Part shown: positions 26,962 to 35,919 of the stretch, piece after piece
How positions within the stretch are numbered: the first letter of the stretch is position 1
How the letters are laid out: every line of letters starts with the position of its first letter
From: Methylobacterium sp. J-088
GTDB lineage: Bacteria; Pseudomonadota; Alphaproteobacteria; Rhizobiales; Beijerinckiaceae
Direction of reading: 5' to 3'
DNA: 64,000 nucleotides
NCBI RefSeq assembly: GCF_022829295.1
Contig: NZ_JAKSYH010000103.1
Span: 1 to 64,000, forward strand
Position numbers and translations under genes: made by a program
The notes under the pieces: generated by a model
Told to the model about the DNA's origin: nothing
Seen by the model: only the letters and a program-made list of their open reading frames with translations
The model's database searches: none

Positions 26962-27918
26962 TTATCTCATTACTTCTGGATTCGTCCTCGAAGAGAACCG
27001 ATCTCGCGCAGTGATCCGGTCGGCGGGAAGGTCCAGGACCTCGCGCCGGAAGATTTCTTGACTGAGGAAGGTCCGCTCAATCTCGAACCGGTCCTCCTCG
27101 ACATCGATGTACCAACACCGCCGCTGACCGCTCCAGCGATAGCTTCGAGCCTTCAGCGCGTCCTTTGTGGAGATTGGTGAACCTGCGGCCCAGATGCGCA
27201 CGGTCGGCTTGCGTGCAATTTCGAGGAGGCACGACAGGGCAAGGCGACCGGAGGTCCTCAGTGGAGCCGCCAGGAGTGCCAGGAGGGCATGGCAGTCGTC
27301 GATGGCTCGATGCCCATTATGGAAGAAGCCGTAGTCAATCAGCAGGTAGCCGAGCTTCATGCCCTCATGGCCCTCATCACGCCACGGCACCTGATGGCAC
27401 GAGCACGCCCAATTCTTCTCGGTGAAGATCGGCCAGCGGCTTTCGCACATCTCGCGGTCGAAGCGTGCATTGTGAGCGATCACCACCGCCGCGTCGGCTG
27501 CCAATGCATGTACGGCCGCGTCATCGATCCGCTGACCAGCCACGTCGGCATCCGTGATGCCAGTAAGGCGCGTTATCTCGGACGGGATCGGTTTGCGCGG
27601 TTGATGGAGCTGATTGAGCGTCTCGATCACGCGGTAGACGCGACCGCTCGCGCCGTACTCGAATTTGATGATGCCAAGCTCGATCACCTCATCGCGCGCG
27701 TGATCGACGCCCGTAGTCTCTGTGTCGAGGATCAGACCGATGAAAGTCGGCTCGTTCGGTGGATCAACGCAATCGACGAACGGTCCGAGACGCCGCAGCA
27801 CCCGGTACTCACCCGTACCATCTAGCACGCTTGCAATGCTATCGAGGGCTTGCGTCACCGCTTTCGTGTCCTGGTCCTGAGGCTCACCGTTGATCTGCCC
27901 TCGGAGGCAGCGATGCAT
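26962..27918 (-). CDS. DEDDh 3'-5' exonuclease (DnaQ-like)
   Basis: 318 residues. Exo I GLILDTETTG, Exo II VVIAHNARFDREM and Exo III HRAIDDCHALLALL are all present with the DEDDh acids and His. It is therefore a DNA polymerase III epsilon-like exonuclease. A C-terminal extension (about 240-318; STKDALKARSYRWSGQRRCWYIDV) is a separate small domain found on stand-alone relatives. An N-terminal 60-residue extension precedes the nuclease. It is convergent with the methyltransferase-HNH gene and probably degrades or repairs DNA. Confidence 0.85.
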   Translation of the reverse strand: MHRCLRGQINGEPQDQDTKAVTQALDSIASVLDGTGEYRVLRRLGPFVDCVDPPNEPTFIGLILDTETTGVDHARDEVIELGIIKFEYGASGRVYRVIETLNQLHQPRKPIPSEITRLTGITDADVAGQRIDDAAVHALAADAAVVIAHNARFDREMCESRWPIFTEKNWACSCHQVPWRDEGHEGMKLGYLLIDYGFFHNGHRAIDDCHALLALLAAPLRTSGRLALSCLLEIARKPTVRIWAAGSPISTKDALKARSYRWSGQRRCWYIDVEEDRFEIERTFLSQEIFRREVLDLPADRITARDRFSSRTNPEVMR

Positions 27919-28031
27919 CGCGGCAGAAGGGCACGATCAGGGCTTCGCAACCAGCTATCCAGAGGTTCAGTCCCCATGGAAACGGCGCGTGTCTGAGTTC
28001 ATCACGCCGGAGGCTGACCCATCAGGCTGCT

Positions 28032-28478
28032 CTATGGCTTACTCGTGGCCTTCTTCGAGGGCTCGGCGGCTTTGATGCTGCCTGTTTCAGTTACTCGATC
28101 ACGAGCCTGATCGAGGCGCTTCTTCGAGGCGCTAAGCTTAAGCTGTGAACCGGCAAGCTGACTCTTCGCTGTGTCGCGGGCCGCAAGCGCTTGGCCGAGT
28201 TCCTCACGAGCAGAGGCGAGTTTGCCTTGCCACTCACGAACGAGGTCGGTGTTTGCCTGCTCCAACTTTTTCTGGCGGCCTACCAGCTCGTTTAGCTCCG
28301 TCTGAAGGAGGGTGACCTGAGTTGCGAGATCGCGGTTGGCTGAAGCCTTATTCGCGTAGGCTCCCCATCCCGCTAGGGCGTAAACTCCCAGGATCAGGGG
28401 CAGAACCTGAGCACGGGTTGGCTTCCAGGCAAAAAGAACCTGAAATCTCCAACGCAGCAGTTCGAGCAGGCGAGGCAT
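28032..28478 (-). CDS. Membrane-anchored coiled-coil protein, hypothetical
   Basis: 148 residues. A basic N-terminus and one membrane helix (VLPLILGVYALAGWGAY) are followed by a long heptad-like coiled coil (from LATQVTLLQTELNELVGRQK to about residue 125) and a Ser/Lys-rich tail. It is probably inner-membrane anchored with the coil in one compartment. No family is recognised. Confidence 0.6.
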   Translation of the reverse strand: MPRLLELLRWRFQVLFAWKPTRAQVLPLILGVYALAGWGAYANKASANRDLATQVTLLQTELNELVGRQKKLEQANTDLVREWQGKLASAREELGQALAARDTAKSQLAGSQLKLSASKKRLDQARDRVTETGSIKAAEPSKKATSKP

Positions 28479-28601
28479 AGACTGGTTGTTTCCCGTCTCA
28501 ACTGGGCGGACCCCTTTGGTCCGAATGGCTGATCAATCAGACTCACAACGATGCCCGATCAGCGTTAATGCTCGCTTACGGTATTAAAGAGCGAGTTAAA
28601 G

Positions 28602-28860
28602 ATGTATCGCGAGCTGCAGAGAACGGCACGCCGCTCACTTGCGTCTGGTCAGTCGCGCCGCTGCACCTCAATCCGTCCAAATATCGATTATGGGCTGCCG
28701 TGGTCAGCGTGGCCGTGCGGCGACCTTTGGGATTGGTTTCCAGCCTCGCGCTGGGTTCAGGCTCACGAGAAGCTCGACCGCCTCCCATCGGCGGCTGCGC
28801 TACCTCGGGCGCGCGCGCCGATCCTGAAGCGGTGGCGTGCGGCTGGCCGCCTGCACCTAG
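28602..28860 (+). pseudogene. Decayed second copy of the HNH module
   Basis: One frame reads GTPLTCVWSVAPLHL, and the next frame reads IDYGLPWSAWPCGDLW, FPASRWVQAHEKLDRLPS and AAALPRARAPIL. Together these match residues about 445-515 of the methyltransferase-HNH fusion 2 kb upstream. A one-base insertion near 28675 splits the frames, and the methyltransferase part is missing. The key HNH positions differ: DIDH became NIDY, WNL became WDW, and the Asn of RRVNQ became Gln. Confidence 0.7.
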
Positions 28861-28885
28861 CAGGCCTTCCAAGTCTGCTGCCTGA

Positions 28886-29599
28886 TCACGCCAGGATGTT
28901 GACGGCGCGGGCGGCCACTAGGGCCACAGTGAGCAGAGAGATCAACGCCTCAGCCATCATCAGCAATTTCGCGCGCGGTGTCAGCGGCAGCGTATCGGTG
29001 GGCGAGAAGGCGGTGGCGTTGGTGAAGGCCAGAAACAGGTAGTCCATGAAACCCGGCACGAACGGCTCCGCCGCGGACTGCTGTGGAAGTGTCATTTGTG
29101 GGAACAGAAAATCAGGATCCCGCGCACTTGGATGGCCACGCAGGGCCGCGCCGCCGCGATCTGTCGTCCAGAACCACAGGGCGAAAATGACGATATTGGT
29201 GCCCCAGATATTGAGGGCATCCACGAGCAAGGTTGAGCCGCCTGATGCCTGGCCTTTCAGGAGGGTGCGGACCAGGGCCGCAAGGGCAGCGGTGTTCGCC
29301 ACGGTGACCAGCGCCGTCATGAAAAGTGCCATCCTGCGGATCAGGCGATGATGGCGTTGCACCTCGGCCCAATGTGCGTCTGTCGTGGCGCGCCACGCCC
29401 GACTTTGGTTCCAGGCCGTGGCGGCCGAGAGAGGCACCAGCAGCGCGAGTTCGAGCGTCGGGGCGAGCCAGCGGGGTCCGAGCGAGAAGTCGTTCACAAC
29501 GAGCAACTGGAGGCCAGCCACGCAGGCGATGGCGCTCCGGGCCAACCAGAAGTCCAGGGCACTGGTCCGAACACGATCAGGGTGCGGCGGCCTCACCAT
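28886..29599 (-). CDS. Integral membrane protein with ion-channel-like C-terminus
   Basis: 237 residues with about five to six hydrophobic segments. The C-terminal part (FMDYLFLAFTNATAFSPTDT, followed by a long hydrophobic helix) resembles the pore-loop and inner-helix arrangement of two-TM channel domains, but lacks a GYG filter. It may relate to DUF1345-like membrane proteins. No transport substrate can be proposed. It is on the same strand as the recD2-like gene, 99 bases downstream of it. Confidence 0.6.
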   Translation of the reverse strand: MVRPPHPDRVRTSALDFWLARSAIACVAGLQLLVVNDFSLGPRWLAPTLELALLVPLSAATAWNQSRAWRATTDAHWAEVQRHHRLIRRMALFMTALVTVANTAALAALVRTLLKGQASGGSTLLVDALNIWGTNIVIFALWFWTTDRGGAALRGHPSARDPDFLFPQMTLPQQSAAEPFVPGFMDYLFLAFTNATAFSPTDTLPLTPRAKLLMMAEALISLLTVALVAARAVNILA

Positions 29600-29698
29600 C
29601 GACGACGTCCCCTAACGAGTTGTGCCTCTGGAGCGAACTTACCCCTAACGCTTTTTGCGCAACTCGGCGGCGATGCCCTTGGTCATTCGTGACAGCCG

Positions 29699-31903
29699 CT
29701 ACAGAGGCTGTGCTGTTGCACTGAGCCATTCCCGAAGCTTGGTCCAGCGCGGCCGCATGTTGCCGCCGCGGACCGCGATCCCGAGCGCCTTGCGTTGTGC
29801 GAGCAGCACGACGAGTCGCTTGCCGCGGGTCACCCCCGTGTACAGGAGGTTCCTCGCCAGCATGGTCCAATGCTGCATGGCGAGCGGGATCACCACCGCC
29901 GGGTACTCCGAGCCCTGCGATTTGTGGATGGTTGTTGCGTAGGCCGGTACCAGCGTGTCGAGCTCGCCATAGGGGTAGGTCACCTCCCGCCCCTCGAAAT
30001 CGACGATCACCGCACCCTCCTCCTCATCAATGCGTGCCACCGTGCCGAGATCACCGTTGAACACCTCCCGTTCGTAATCGTTTTGGCTCTCCATCACCCG
30101 GTCCCCAGGTGAGAAGCGCCAGCCGAACCGCTCCACCGAGACGGAGGGGTTCGGGTTCAGCACCGCCTGTAGCTCATGGTTGAGGTTGCGCGCGCCGAGC
30201 ACGCCGCGCTGCATCGGGGTAAGCACCTGGATGTCGCGCACCGGATCGAGGCCGAAGCGGGCCGGGATACGCTTCGTAACCACCTGGATCAGCGTCGCCA
30301 CCGCGGGCTCGGGCTCGTCGATCTCGATCAGGTGGAAATCGCTGTCCGCGCCCCGTGCGGCTGGTTCGGGCATTTTTCCGGCGTTGATCCGGTGTGCGTT
30401 CACCACGATCCGGCTCTCGGCCGCCTGCCGAAACACCTCAGTCAGCCGCGCGACCGGAATAGCCCCCGAAGCGATGACGTCCGCCAAGACCTGCCCAGGT
30501 CCCACGGAGGGCAGCTGGTCAACGTCCCCAACCAGGAGCAGCGCCGCGTGTTCGGGAATCGCCTTGGTCAGGGCGTTCATCAGCGGCACATCGACCATTG
30601 AGGTCTCATCGATCACTAGCAGGTCGCAGGCGAGCGGGTTGTCCTCGTTGCGCGAGAAACCGCCGTGCTTCGGGTCGATCTCCAGCAGGCGGTGGATCGT
30701 CTTGGCCTCAAGCCCCGTCTGCTCAGTCATACGCTTGGCCGCCCGGCCGGTCGGGGCAGCGAGCATCACCTGCAGGCCCTTCGCCCGCAGGATGCGCAGG
30801 ATCGTGTCGAGCGTCGAAGTTTTACCCACACCCGGACCGCCGGTGATCACCGCGAGCTTGGCGCCGAGCACACGGCGGACGGCCTCACTCTGCGAAGGTG
30901 ACAGTGCCTTGCCGGTCTTCTCTTGGACCCAGGGCAGCGCGCGGGCGAGGTCAATCTCGGGCCAGGGCGGCGTGCCTTTCGTTCGGCGAAGCAACCGCTC
31001 GGCAATCATTCGCTCGGCGGCGTGCAGCCCGGCCAGGAAGATGCACGCTTTATCGCCGAGGATGTCCTGCACGACCTCACCGGTGTTCAGCACGTCGAGC
31101 AGCGCCGAGCGGATCAGCGTCGCCTCGACGCCGAGCAGTTCGCCCGCGAGCTTGATCAGCTCCGCCACGGGTAGCGCACAGTGGCCGCCGTCGGTCGCGG
31201 TCTGAAGGGCAAACGAGATGCCCGCCCGCAGCCGCTGCGGTGCCTCCGGGGTCAGCCCGAGCTTCATCGCAATGGCGTCGGCGGTCTTGAAGCCGATGCC
31301 GCGGATGTCCTTGGCCAGCCGATACGGATCCTCGGTCATGACCACGATGGCGTCGTGACCGTAGGTCTTGAAGATCCGCACCGCCCGAGCCGTTCCGACA
31401 CCGTGGGCGTGTAGGAACAGCATGATTTCGCGCACGGCCTTCTGCTCGGCCCAGCCGGCGATGATGCGGGCAGCGCGCTTCGGACCGATACCGGCGACCT
31501 CGGGCAGGCGCTGCGGCTCAGCCTCGATGATCTCGAAGGTACATTCCCCGAAGGCCGCGACGATGCGCTTGGCCATGGCGGGGCCGATGCCGCGCATGTG
31601 CCCCGACGCGAGGTACTTCTCGATGCCCTCGACCCCGGTGGGTGGTGTGACCTTGAGGGTGTCGGCCTTGAACTGCACGCCGTGCTGGCGATCTGTGTGC
31701 CAGATGCCAGTGGCGGTGATCCACTCGCCGGCCGCGATGGCGGGGGCATGGCCGATCACCGGCACGAGATCGCGCTTACCCCGCGCCTGGACCTTGAGCA
31801 CGCAGAAGCCGGTCTCAGGGCTGTGGAAGGTGACGCGCTCGATGGTACCGGCCAGCGCCTCGATCTCTGGACCGGCCGAGCCGGGGAATGCGCGCGCAGC
31901 CAC
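29699..31903 (-). CDS. recD2: ATP-dependent RecD2-like DNA helicase
   Basis: 734 residues, the size of RecD2. An N-terminal OB-like domain (LAGTIERVTFHSPETGFCVL) and helix-hairpin-helix repeats (LPEVAGIGPKRAARIIAG) precede the SF1B motor: Walker A ITGGPGVGKTSTLD, Walker B LLVIDETSMVD, QLPSVGPGQVLAD, and motif VI region YATTIHKSQGSEYPAVV. RecD2 enzymes unwind DNA 5'-3' in repair and replication outside RecBCD. The GTG start at 31903 is divergent from the HD-domain gene. Confidence 0.9.
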   Translation of the reverse strand: MAARAFPGSAGPEIEALAGTIERVTFHSPETGFCVLKVQARGKRDLVPVIGHAPAIAAGEWITATGIWHTDRQHGVQFKADTLKVTPPTGVEGIEKYLASGHMRGIGPAMAKRIVAAFGECTFEIIEAEPQRLPEVAGIGPKRAARIIAGWAEQKAVREIMLFLHAHGVGTARAVRIFKTYGHDAIVVMTEDPYRLAKDIRGIGFKTADAIAMKLGLTPEAPQRLRAGISFALQTATDGGHCALPVAELIKLAGELLGVEATLIRSALLDVLNTGEVVQDILGDKACIFLAGLHAAERMIAERLLRRTKGTPPWPEIDLARALPWVQEKTGKALSPSQSEAVRRVLGAKLAVITGGPGVGKTSTLDTILRILRAKGLQVMLAAPTGRAAKRMTEQTGLEAKTIHRLLEIDPKHGGFSRNEDNPLACDLLVIDETSMVDVPLMNALTKAIPEHAALLLVGDVDQLPSVGPGQVLADVIASGAIPVARLTEVFRQAAESRIVVNAHRINAGKMPEPAARGADSDFHLIEIDEPEPAVATLIQVVTKRIPARFGLDPVRDIQVLTPMQRGVLGARNLNHELQAVLNPNPSVSVERFGWRFSPGDRVMESQNDYEREVFNGDLGTVARIDEEEGAVIVDFEGREVTYPYGELDTLVPAYATTIHKSQGSEYPAVVIPLAMQHWTMLARNLLYTGVTRGKRLVVLLAQRKALGIAVRGGNMRPRWTKLREWLSATAQPL

Positions 31904-32058
31904 GGCGGCTATAAGATCCTACGGGCCTGCCTCGGAGATCGACGCCTCGATACTGTACGAGCCGTTTCCACAGTATGGGCCGCTGCTCACATGATGTCAT
32001 GGTGCTGATCGACACAGCGGGCAGTGTCGGCGTGCATTCAGTCTGCGAGGCACCAGCT

Positions 32059-32907
32059 ATGTTCGATGTGACGAAGATGCTGGCCAACGCGCTCGGCGAG
32101 CACCTCGCGCTCACCTACCAGCGCACTTTCGGCAGTCGCGAGCCACGTTTTGCCGAGGTGATCGAGGCGTCCGCACGTCTGACCATCGAGCGCATCGTCG
32201 GCAGCGACGCGCTCTACCACGATGGCGACCATACCGCCCTCGTCACCCTCGTGGCTCAGGACATCCTGCGCGGCCGGTTCCTCGACAAGGGCATCACACC
32301 AGAGGATTGGCTGCACATGATCCTGGCGGCCCTGTACCACGACATCGGCTACGTGCGCGGGGTCTGCTCAGGCGACCGGGCAAACGCCTTCGTCATCGAC
32401 GCCCAGGGCACCACTATCGGTCTGCCTCGTGGGGCATCCGACGCAGCGCTGGCGCCCTATCACATCGAGCGCTCGAAGCTGGCGGTGCAGGAGCGCTTTG
32501 GCACGCATGATCTCGTAGATGCGCAGCGGGTGATGCGCGCCATCGAGCTGACCCGCTTCCCCGTGCCCGCGGACGGCGAGCACCGGGAAACCGGGACCGA
32601 AGCCGGCCTGATGCGTGCGGCCGACCTGATCGGACAACTCGGCGATCCGCTCTACCCCCGCAAACTGAACGCGCTGTTCCACGAGTTCGCCGAAGTCGGC
32701 TTCGACCGCCAGCTTGGCTATGCCAACTCGGCTGACCTCGCGGAGCGGTACCCGGCGTTTTTCTGGGGCAAGATCGAGCCGGTCATCGGGGACGCAATCC
32801 GCTTTCTCGATCTAACGGTCGAGGGGCGGAGCTGGGTGGCCAACCTCTACAGTCATGTGTTCGCCATCGAGCATGACCGTCGCCGAATGGGTCCTCACTC
32901 CGGTTGA
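32059..32907 (+). CDS. HD-domain metal-dependent phosphohydrolase-like protein
   Basis: About 282 residues. The HD signature is visible as YHDGDHTALVTLVAQDIL, then ALYHDIGYV with the HD pair, and MRAADLIGQLGD with the distal Asp. HD proteins hydrolyse nucleotides or cyclic nucleotides using two metals; the substrate here is unknown. The ATG at 32059 is chosen because the open frame upstream to 31975 overlaps the recD2 promoter region and looks non-coding. Divergent from recD2. Confidence 0.75.
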   Translation: MFDVTKMLANALGEHLALTYQRTFGSREPRFAEVIEASARLTIERIVGSDALYHDGDHTALVTLVAQDILRGRFLDKGITPEDWLHMILAALYHDIGYVRGVCSGDRANAFVIDAQGTTIGLPRGASDAALAPYHIERSKLAVQERFGTHDLVDAQRVMRAIELTRFPVPADGEHRETGTEAGLMRAADLIGQLGDPLYPRKLNALFHEFAEVGFDRQLGYANSADLAERYPAFFWGKIEPVIGDAIRFLDLTVEGRSWVANLYSHVFAIEHDRRRMGPHSG

Positions 32908-33100
32908 GCTATCGGAGTGATTCTCGACGATATCGGCGTTGGCGATGATAGCGACCATCGAGTTTCGCCCTCGCGCACGCGAGGTTACATCGTCCGATAA
33001 AATCCAGTGCAAGCCGTTTTGAAATGTGGGGCGCAACGTGGGCTGGCTACTTCAGCCGTTCCAATTTTGAGAGATATAGCAGTAACTTAGGCCACGCAAG

Positions 33101-33192
33101 TGGCGGAGACGGAGGGATTCGAACCCTCGATACCCATTTCTGGGTATGCTCATTTAGCAAACGAGTGCCTTCAGCCGCTCGGCCACGTCTCC
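33101..33192 (-). tRNA. tRNA-Ser (GCU anticodon)
   Basis: On the minus strand the 92-base sequence begins GGAGACGTGGCCGAGCGG and ends CGTCTCCGCCA. The acceptor stem GGAGACG/CGTCTCC, T-loop GGTTCGAATCC and a long variable arm typical of tRNA-Ser are present. The anticodon loop TTGCTAA within a CTCGT/ATGAG stem gives GCU, reading AGC/AGU. The 3' CCA is encoded. Its 3' end faces the accessory region. Confidence 0.95.
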
Positions 33193-33204
33193 GGCGCCTT
33201 GGAT

Positions 33205-34044
33205 CTAGAAGGTCGGGCCGGGCGGGTCAACCCGATCCCGGCGGGCTGTCGCCACGCGGCGGCGCTCGACGTGCTTGGCGATGCGCAGATGCCGTGAGAT
33301 CGCGTAGTTCATCGCCGTCAGGAAGCCGTAGGTGCCCCGCACGAAATGCCGGCGGCCGAGATAGGCCTTCAGGAAATTGCCCGGCAGCTCGACGAACACC
33401 CGCCAGCTCGGAATCACCACCCCCCGGGCCTCCAGGTCGTCCGCCTGCTGGTCCGAGTAGCGGTTGAGCTTGTCGAGCTGGTCGCCGAGCGAGCGCACCG
33501 AAAAATGGTGGATCACGCCCTTGAGGCGTCCCGCCGTCACCCCCGGTTCCAGCGCCACCCGGTCGTGGACCGGGGAGGCGGCGTAGCGGCCGCGATCCTT
33601 CCGGTAGAGCCGCACCGGAGTCAGCGTGTAGGCGAGCGGGTGCGGGCGCGCCTCACCCGGAAAGATCTCGGCGATGCCGATCCGCCATGCCGGCTTCGTC
33701 GGCTCGCCAGTCGCGAACAAGGCGCGGATCTCCCGCGCGAGAATCCCCGGCACTACCTCGTCGGCATCGAGGTTCAGGAGCCAGACATGGCGGCACTGCT
33801 CCTCGGCGAAGCGTTTCTGCGGCCCATAGCCCGGCCACGGATTGTGGATCACCCGCGCGCCGAGCGATTCGGCCAATGCCTGCGTGCCGTCCGTGGAACC
33901 AGAATCGACCACCACGAGGTCGTCGGTCAGGGCGCGCACCGCCCGGATCGTGGCGCCGATCCGGTCCGCCTCGTTGTGGGCGATGACGAAGATCGACAGG
34001 GGGAGGGGGCCGGCAGCCGCCGCGCCCTCCGGGATGCCGCTCAC
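33205..34044 (-). CDS. Family 2 glycosyltransferase (LPS core type)
   Basis: About 279 residues. The GT-A core shows LSIFVIAHNEADRIGATIRA, DDLVVVDSGSTDGTQ and the metal-binding LLNLDADEVVP, as in WaaE/KdtX-like core glucosyltransferases. The C-terminal region (RLKGVIHHFSVRSLGDQLDK, RYSDQQADDLEARG) is also typical of that group. It probably transfers a sugar onto envelope polysaccharide at the inner membrane face. The GTG start at 34044 overlaps the lysA stop (GTGA), so the genes are translationally coupled. Confidence 0.85.
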   Translation of the reverse strand: MSGIPEGAAAAGPLPLSIFVIAHNEADRIGATIRAVRALTDDLVVVDSGSTDGTQALAESLGARVIHNPWPGYGPQKRFAEEQCRHVWLLNLDADEVVPGILAREIRALFATGEPTKPAWRIGIAEIFPGEARPHPLAYTLTPVRLYRKDRGRYAASPVHDRVALEPGVTAGRLKGVIHHFSVRSLGDQLDKLNRYSDQQADDLEARGVVIPSWRVFVELPGNFLKAYLGRRHFVRGTYGFLTAMNYAISRHLRIAKHVERRRVATARRDRVDPPGPTF

Positions 34045-35309
34045 GCCAGCCAGTCCGGCACCCGGTCGAGGGCGACGAGCGCCTCGACGTCGAGGCGCGG
34101 ACGCACGGTCGCGGCTTGGCCGCCCCGCACCAGAACCTCCGGCACCAGGGGCCGCGTGTTGTAGGTGCAGGACTGGACCGCCCCGTAGGCGCCCGCGCTC
34201 ATCACGGCGATCAGGTCGCCGGCCTTCACGTCGGGCATCTCGCGGTTGAGGGCGAGATAGTCGCCGCTCTCGCAGACCGGGCCGACCACGTCGACCACGC
34301 GCCACGGGGTGTCGGGCCCCGGCTCGGCCACGGGGCGCAGGCCGTGATAGGCCTCGTACAAGGTCGGGCGGATCAGGTCGTTCATCGCCCCGTCGACGAT
34401 CACGAAGGTGCGTCCCTCGCTGTGCTTCACGTAGAGCACCCGGGTCACCAGGATCCCGGCATTGCCGGCGATCATCCGGCCGATCTCGAAGACCGGTCGC
34501 AGGCCGAGCGGCGCGAAATGCGGCCGGAGGGTCGCGGCGAGCGCCGCCGGGTCGGGGGGCGGGGCGTTGTCGTCGCGGTAGGGGATGCCGAGGCCGCCGC
34601 CGAAATCGATGTGGCGCAGCGGATGGCCCGCCGCCAGGAGCTGCCGGGCGAGGTCGGCCAGCAGCCGCGCCGCATCGGCGAACGGGGCCAGATCGGTGAT
34701 CTGGCTGCCGATATGCATGTCGACGCCGTGGACCGCGAGGCCCGGCAATGTGGCCGCAGCGGCGTAGACCGCCGGCGCCCGGGTGATCGGGATGCCGAAT
34801 TTGTTCTCGTACTTGCCGGTGGAGATCTTGGCGTGGGTGCCGGCATCGACGTCCGGATTCACCCGGATCGAGACCGGTGCCGTGAGCCCGAGAGCCGTGG
34901 CGGTCTCGGACAGGGCCACGAGTTCGGGCTCGCTCTCGACGTTGAAGCAGAAGATGCCGGCGTTGAGCGCGGCCTCCATCTCGCCGCGGGTCTTGCCCAC
35001 GCCGGAGAAGACGATCTTGCCGGGATCGACCCCGGCCGCCAGCGCCCGGTGCAGCTCGCCGCCCGAGACAATGTCCATCCCGGCGCCCTGGGCCGCCAGA
35101 GTGCGCAGCACCGCCTGATTGGAATTCGCCTTCATGGCGAAGCAGACCAAGGCGTCGTCCCCCGCGAAGGCCTCGGCGAAGACGCGGTAATGCCGCTCCA
35201 GCGTTGCGGTGCTGTAGCAGTAGAACGGGGTGCCGACCTCAGCGGCGAGATCCGTCAGGTCGACGTCCTCGGCGTGGAGCCGGCCGTCGCGGTAGTGGAA
35301 ATGGTGCAT
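34041..35309 (-). CDS. lysA: Diaminopimelate decarboxylase
   Basis: 422 residues. It converts meso-diaminopimelate to lysine with PLP. The PLP Lys lies in ALVCFAMKANSN, the glycine-rich phosphate loop in HIDFGGGLGIPY, and the active-site Cys in VGPVCESGDYLA; GAYGAVQSCTYNTRPL is the conserved C-terminal region. The length is normal. The ATG at 35309 was preferred over a GTG at 35408, which would add an unrelated extension across the parS-like site. An LptM-like lipoprotein gene lies upstream, the common arrangement for lysA. Confidence 0.95.
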   Translation of the reverse strand: MHHFHYRDGRLHAEDVDLTDLAAEVGTPFYCYSTATLERHYRVFAEAFAGDDALVCFAMKANSNQAVLRTLAAQGAGMDIVSGGELHRALAAGVDPGKIVFSGVGKTRGEMEAALNAGIFCFNVESEPELVALSETATALGLTAPVSIRVNPDVDAGTHAKISTGKYENKFGIPITRAPAVYAAAATLPGLAVHGVDMHIGSQITDLAPFADAARLLADLARQLLAAGHPLRHIDFGGGLGIPYRDDNAPPPDPAALAATLRPHFAPLGLRPVFEIGRMIAGNAGILVTRVLYVKHSEGRTFVIVDGAMNDLIRPTLYEAYHGLRPVAEPGPDTPWRVVDVVGPVCESGDYLALNREMPDVKAGDLIAVMSAGAYGAVQSCTYNTRPLVPEVLVRGGQAATVRPRLDVEALVALDRVPDWLA

Positions 35310-35343
35310 CTCGGCCGTATCTCGTCTGGCGCCGGGGACGGAA

Positions 35344-35359
35344 TGTTTCCCGTGAAACA
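35344..35359. promoter_or_regulatory. parS-like site
   Basis: TGTTTCCCGTGAAACA matches the ParB-binding consensus TGTTTCACGTGAAACA at 15 of 16 positions. It lies between lysA and the lipoprotein gene. ParB occupancy is inferred from sequence only. Confidence 0.5.
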
Positions 35360-35441
35360 TCCGGTCCGGGTCGCAGGGCGCGCCCGAGGGATGGATGACC
35401 GGGAGCACACAGCCGCGTCGCGGAGCCCCGGCCTCCGCCCT

Positions 35442-35792
35442 CTACAGCAGCGGATCCAGAATAAAAGGTTCCTTCGGGACGCGGTAGCCCCGCCGCGCAC
35501 CGCGGCTGGTCTGGACCGGAGCCTCGGTGCCCCCCGGCGGCACGGCCGCCGTCGACAGCTCGTCCCCGGCGCGGACCGAGGCCGGGTCCGGTTCAGGCGC
35601 GCCGCTGCCGAGGCCCACCGAGACCGGCAGGGTCCGGCGGCCGTTCACCGTGTCCGCGCCCGCCTGCGCGGCGGAGCCCACGGGGGCGGTGGTCTGGGGC
35701 GGTTCCAGGGCGCCGCGCCGTCCGCAGGCGGCGAGCGCCAGGGCGGCGAGGCCGGACACGGCAAGGAGCTTCAGGGCGGGGTTCGACAACAT
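35442..35792 (-). CDS. LptM-like lipoprotein
   Basis: About 116 residues. A signal peptide with lipobox LALAACGRRGALEPP is followed by a low-complexity Pro/Ala/Thr region and a conserved end (RVPKEPFILDPLL). CGRRGALEPP after the lipobox and position before lysA are typical of LptM (YifL), which assists LptD assembly in E. coli; the long tail is a rhizobial-type variant. A GTG start at 35819 would add nine residues. Confidence 0.75.
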   Translation of the reverse strand: MLSNPALKLLAVSGLAALALAACGRRGALEPPQTTAPVGSAAQAGADTVNGRRTLPVSVGLGSGAPEPDPASVRAGDELSTAAVPPGGTEAPVQTSRGARRGYRVPKEPFILDPLL

Positions 35793-35919
35793 CGCGCGCG
35801 GGTCCGGCAGGCTCGGCACCGGCGCGCGGGCGCCGGCGGGAGCCCGAGCTTAGCGGTTGCGGGGCGCGGGCGCGAGCGCGCGGCCGCAACAGGTCGCGGC
35901 CGCGACGGGGAGACTCGCC

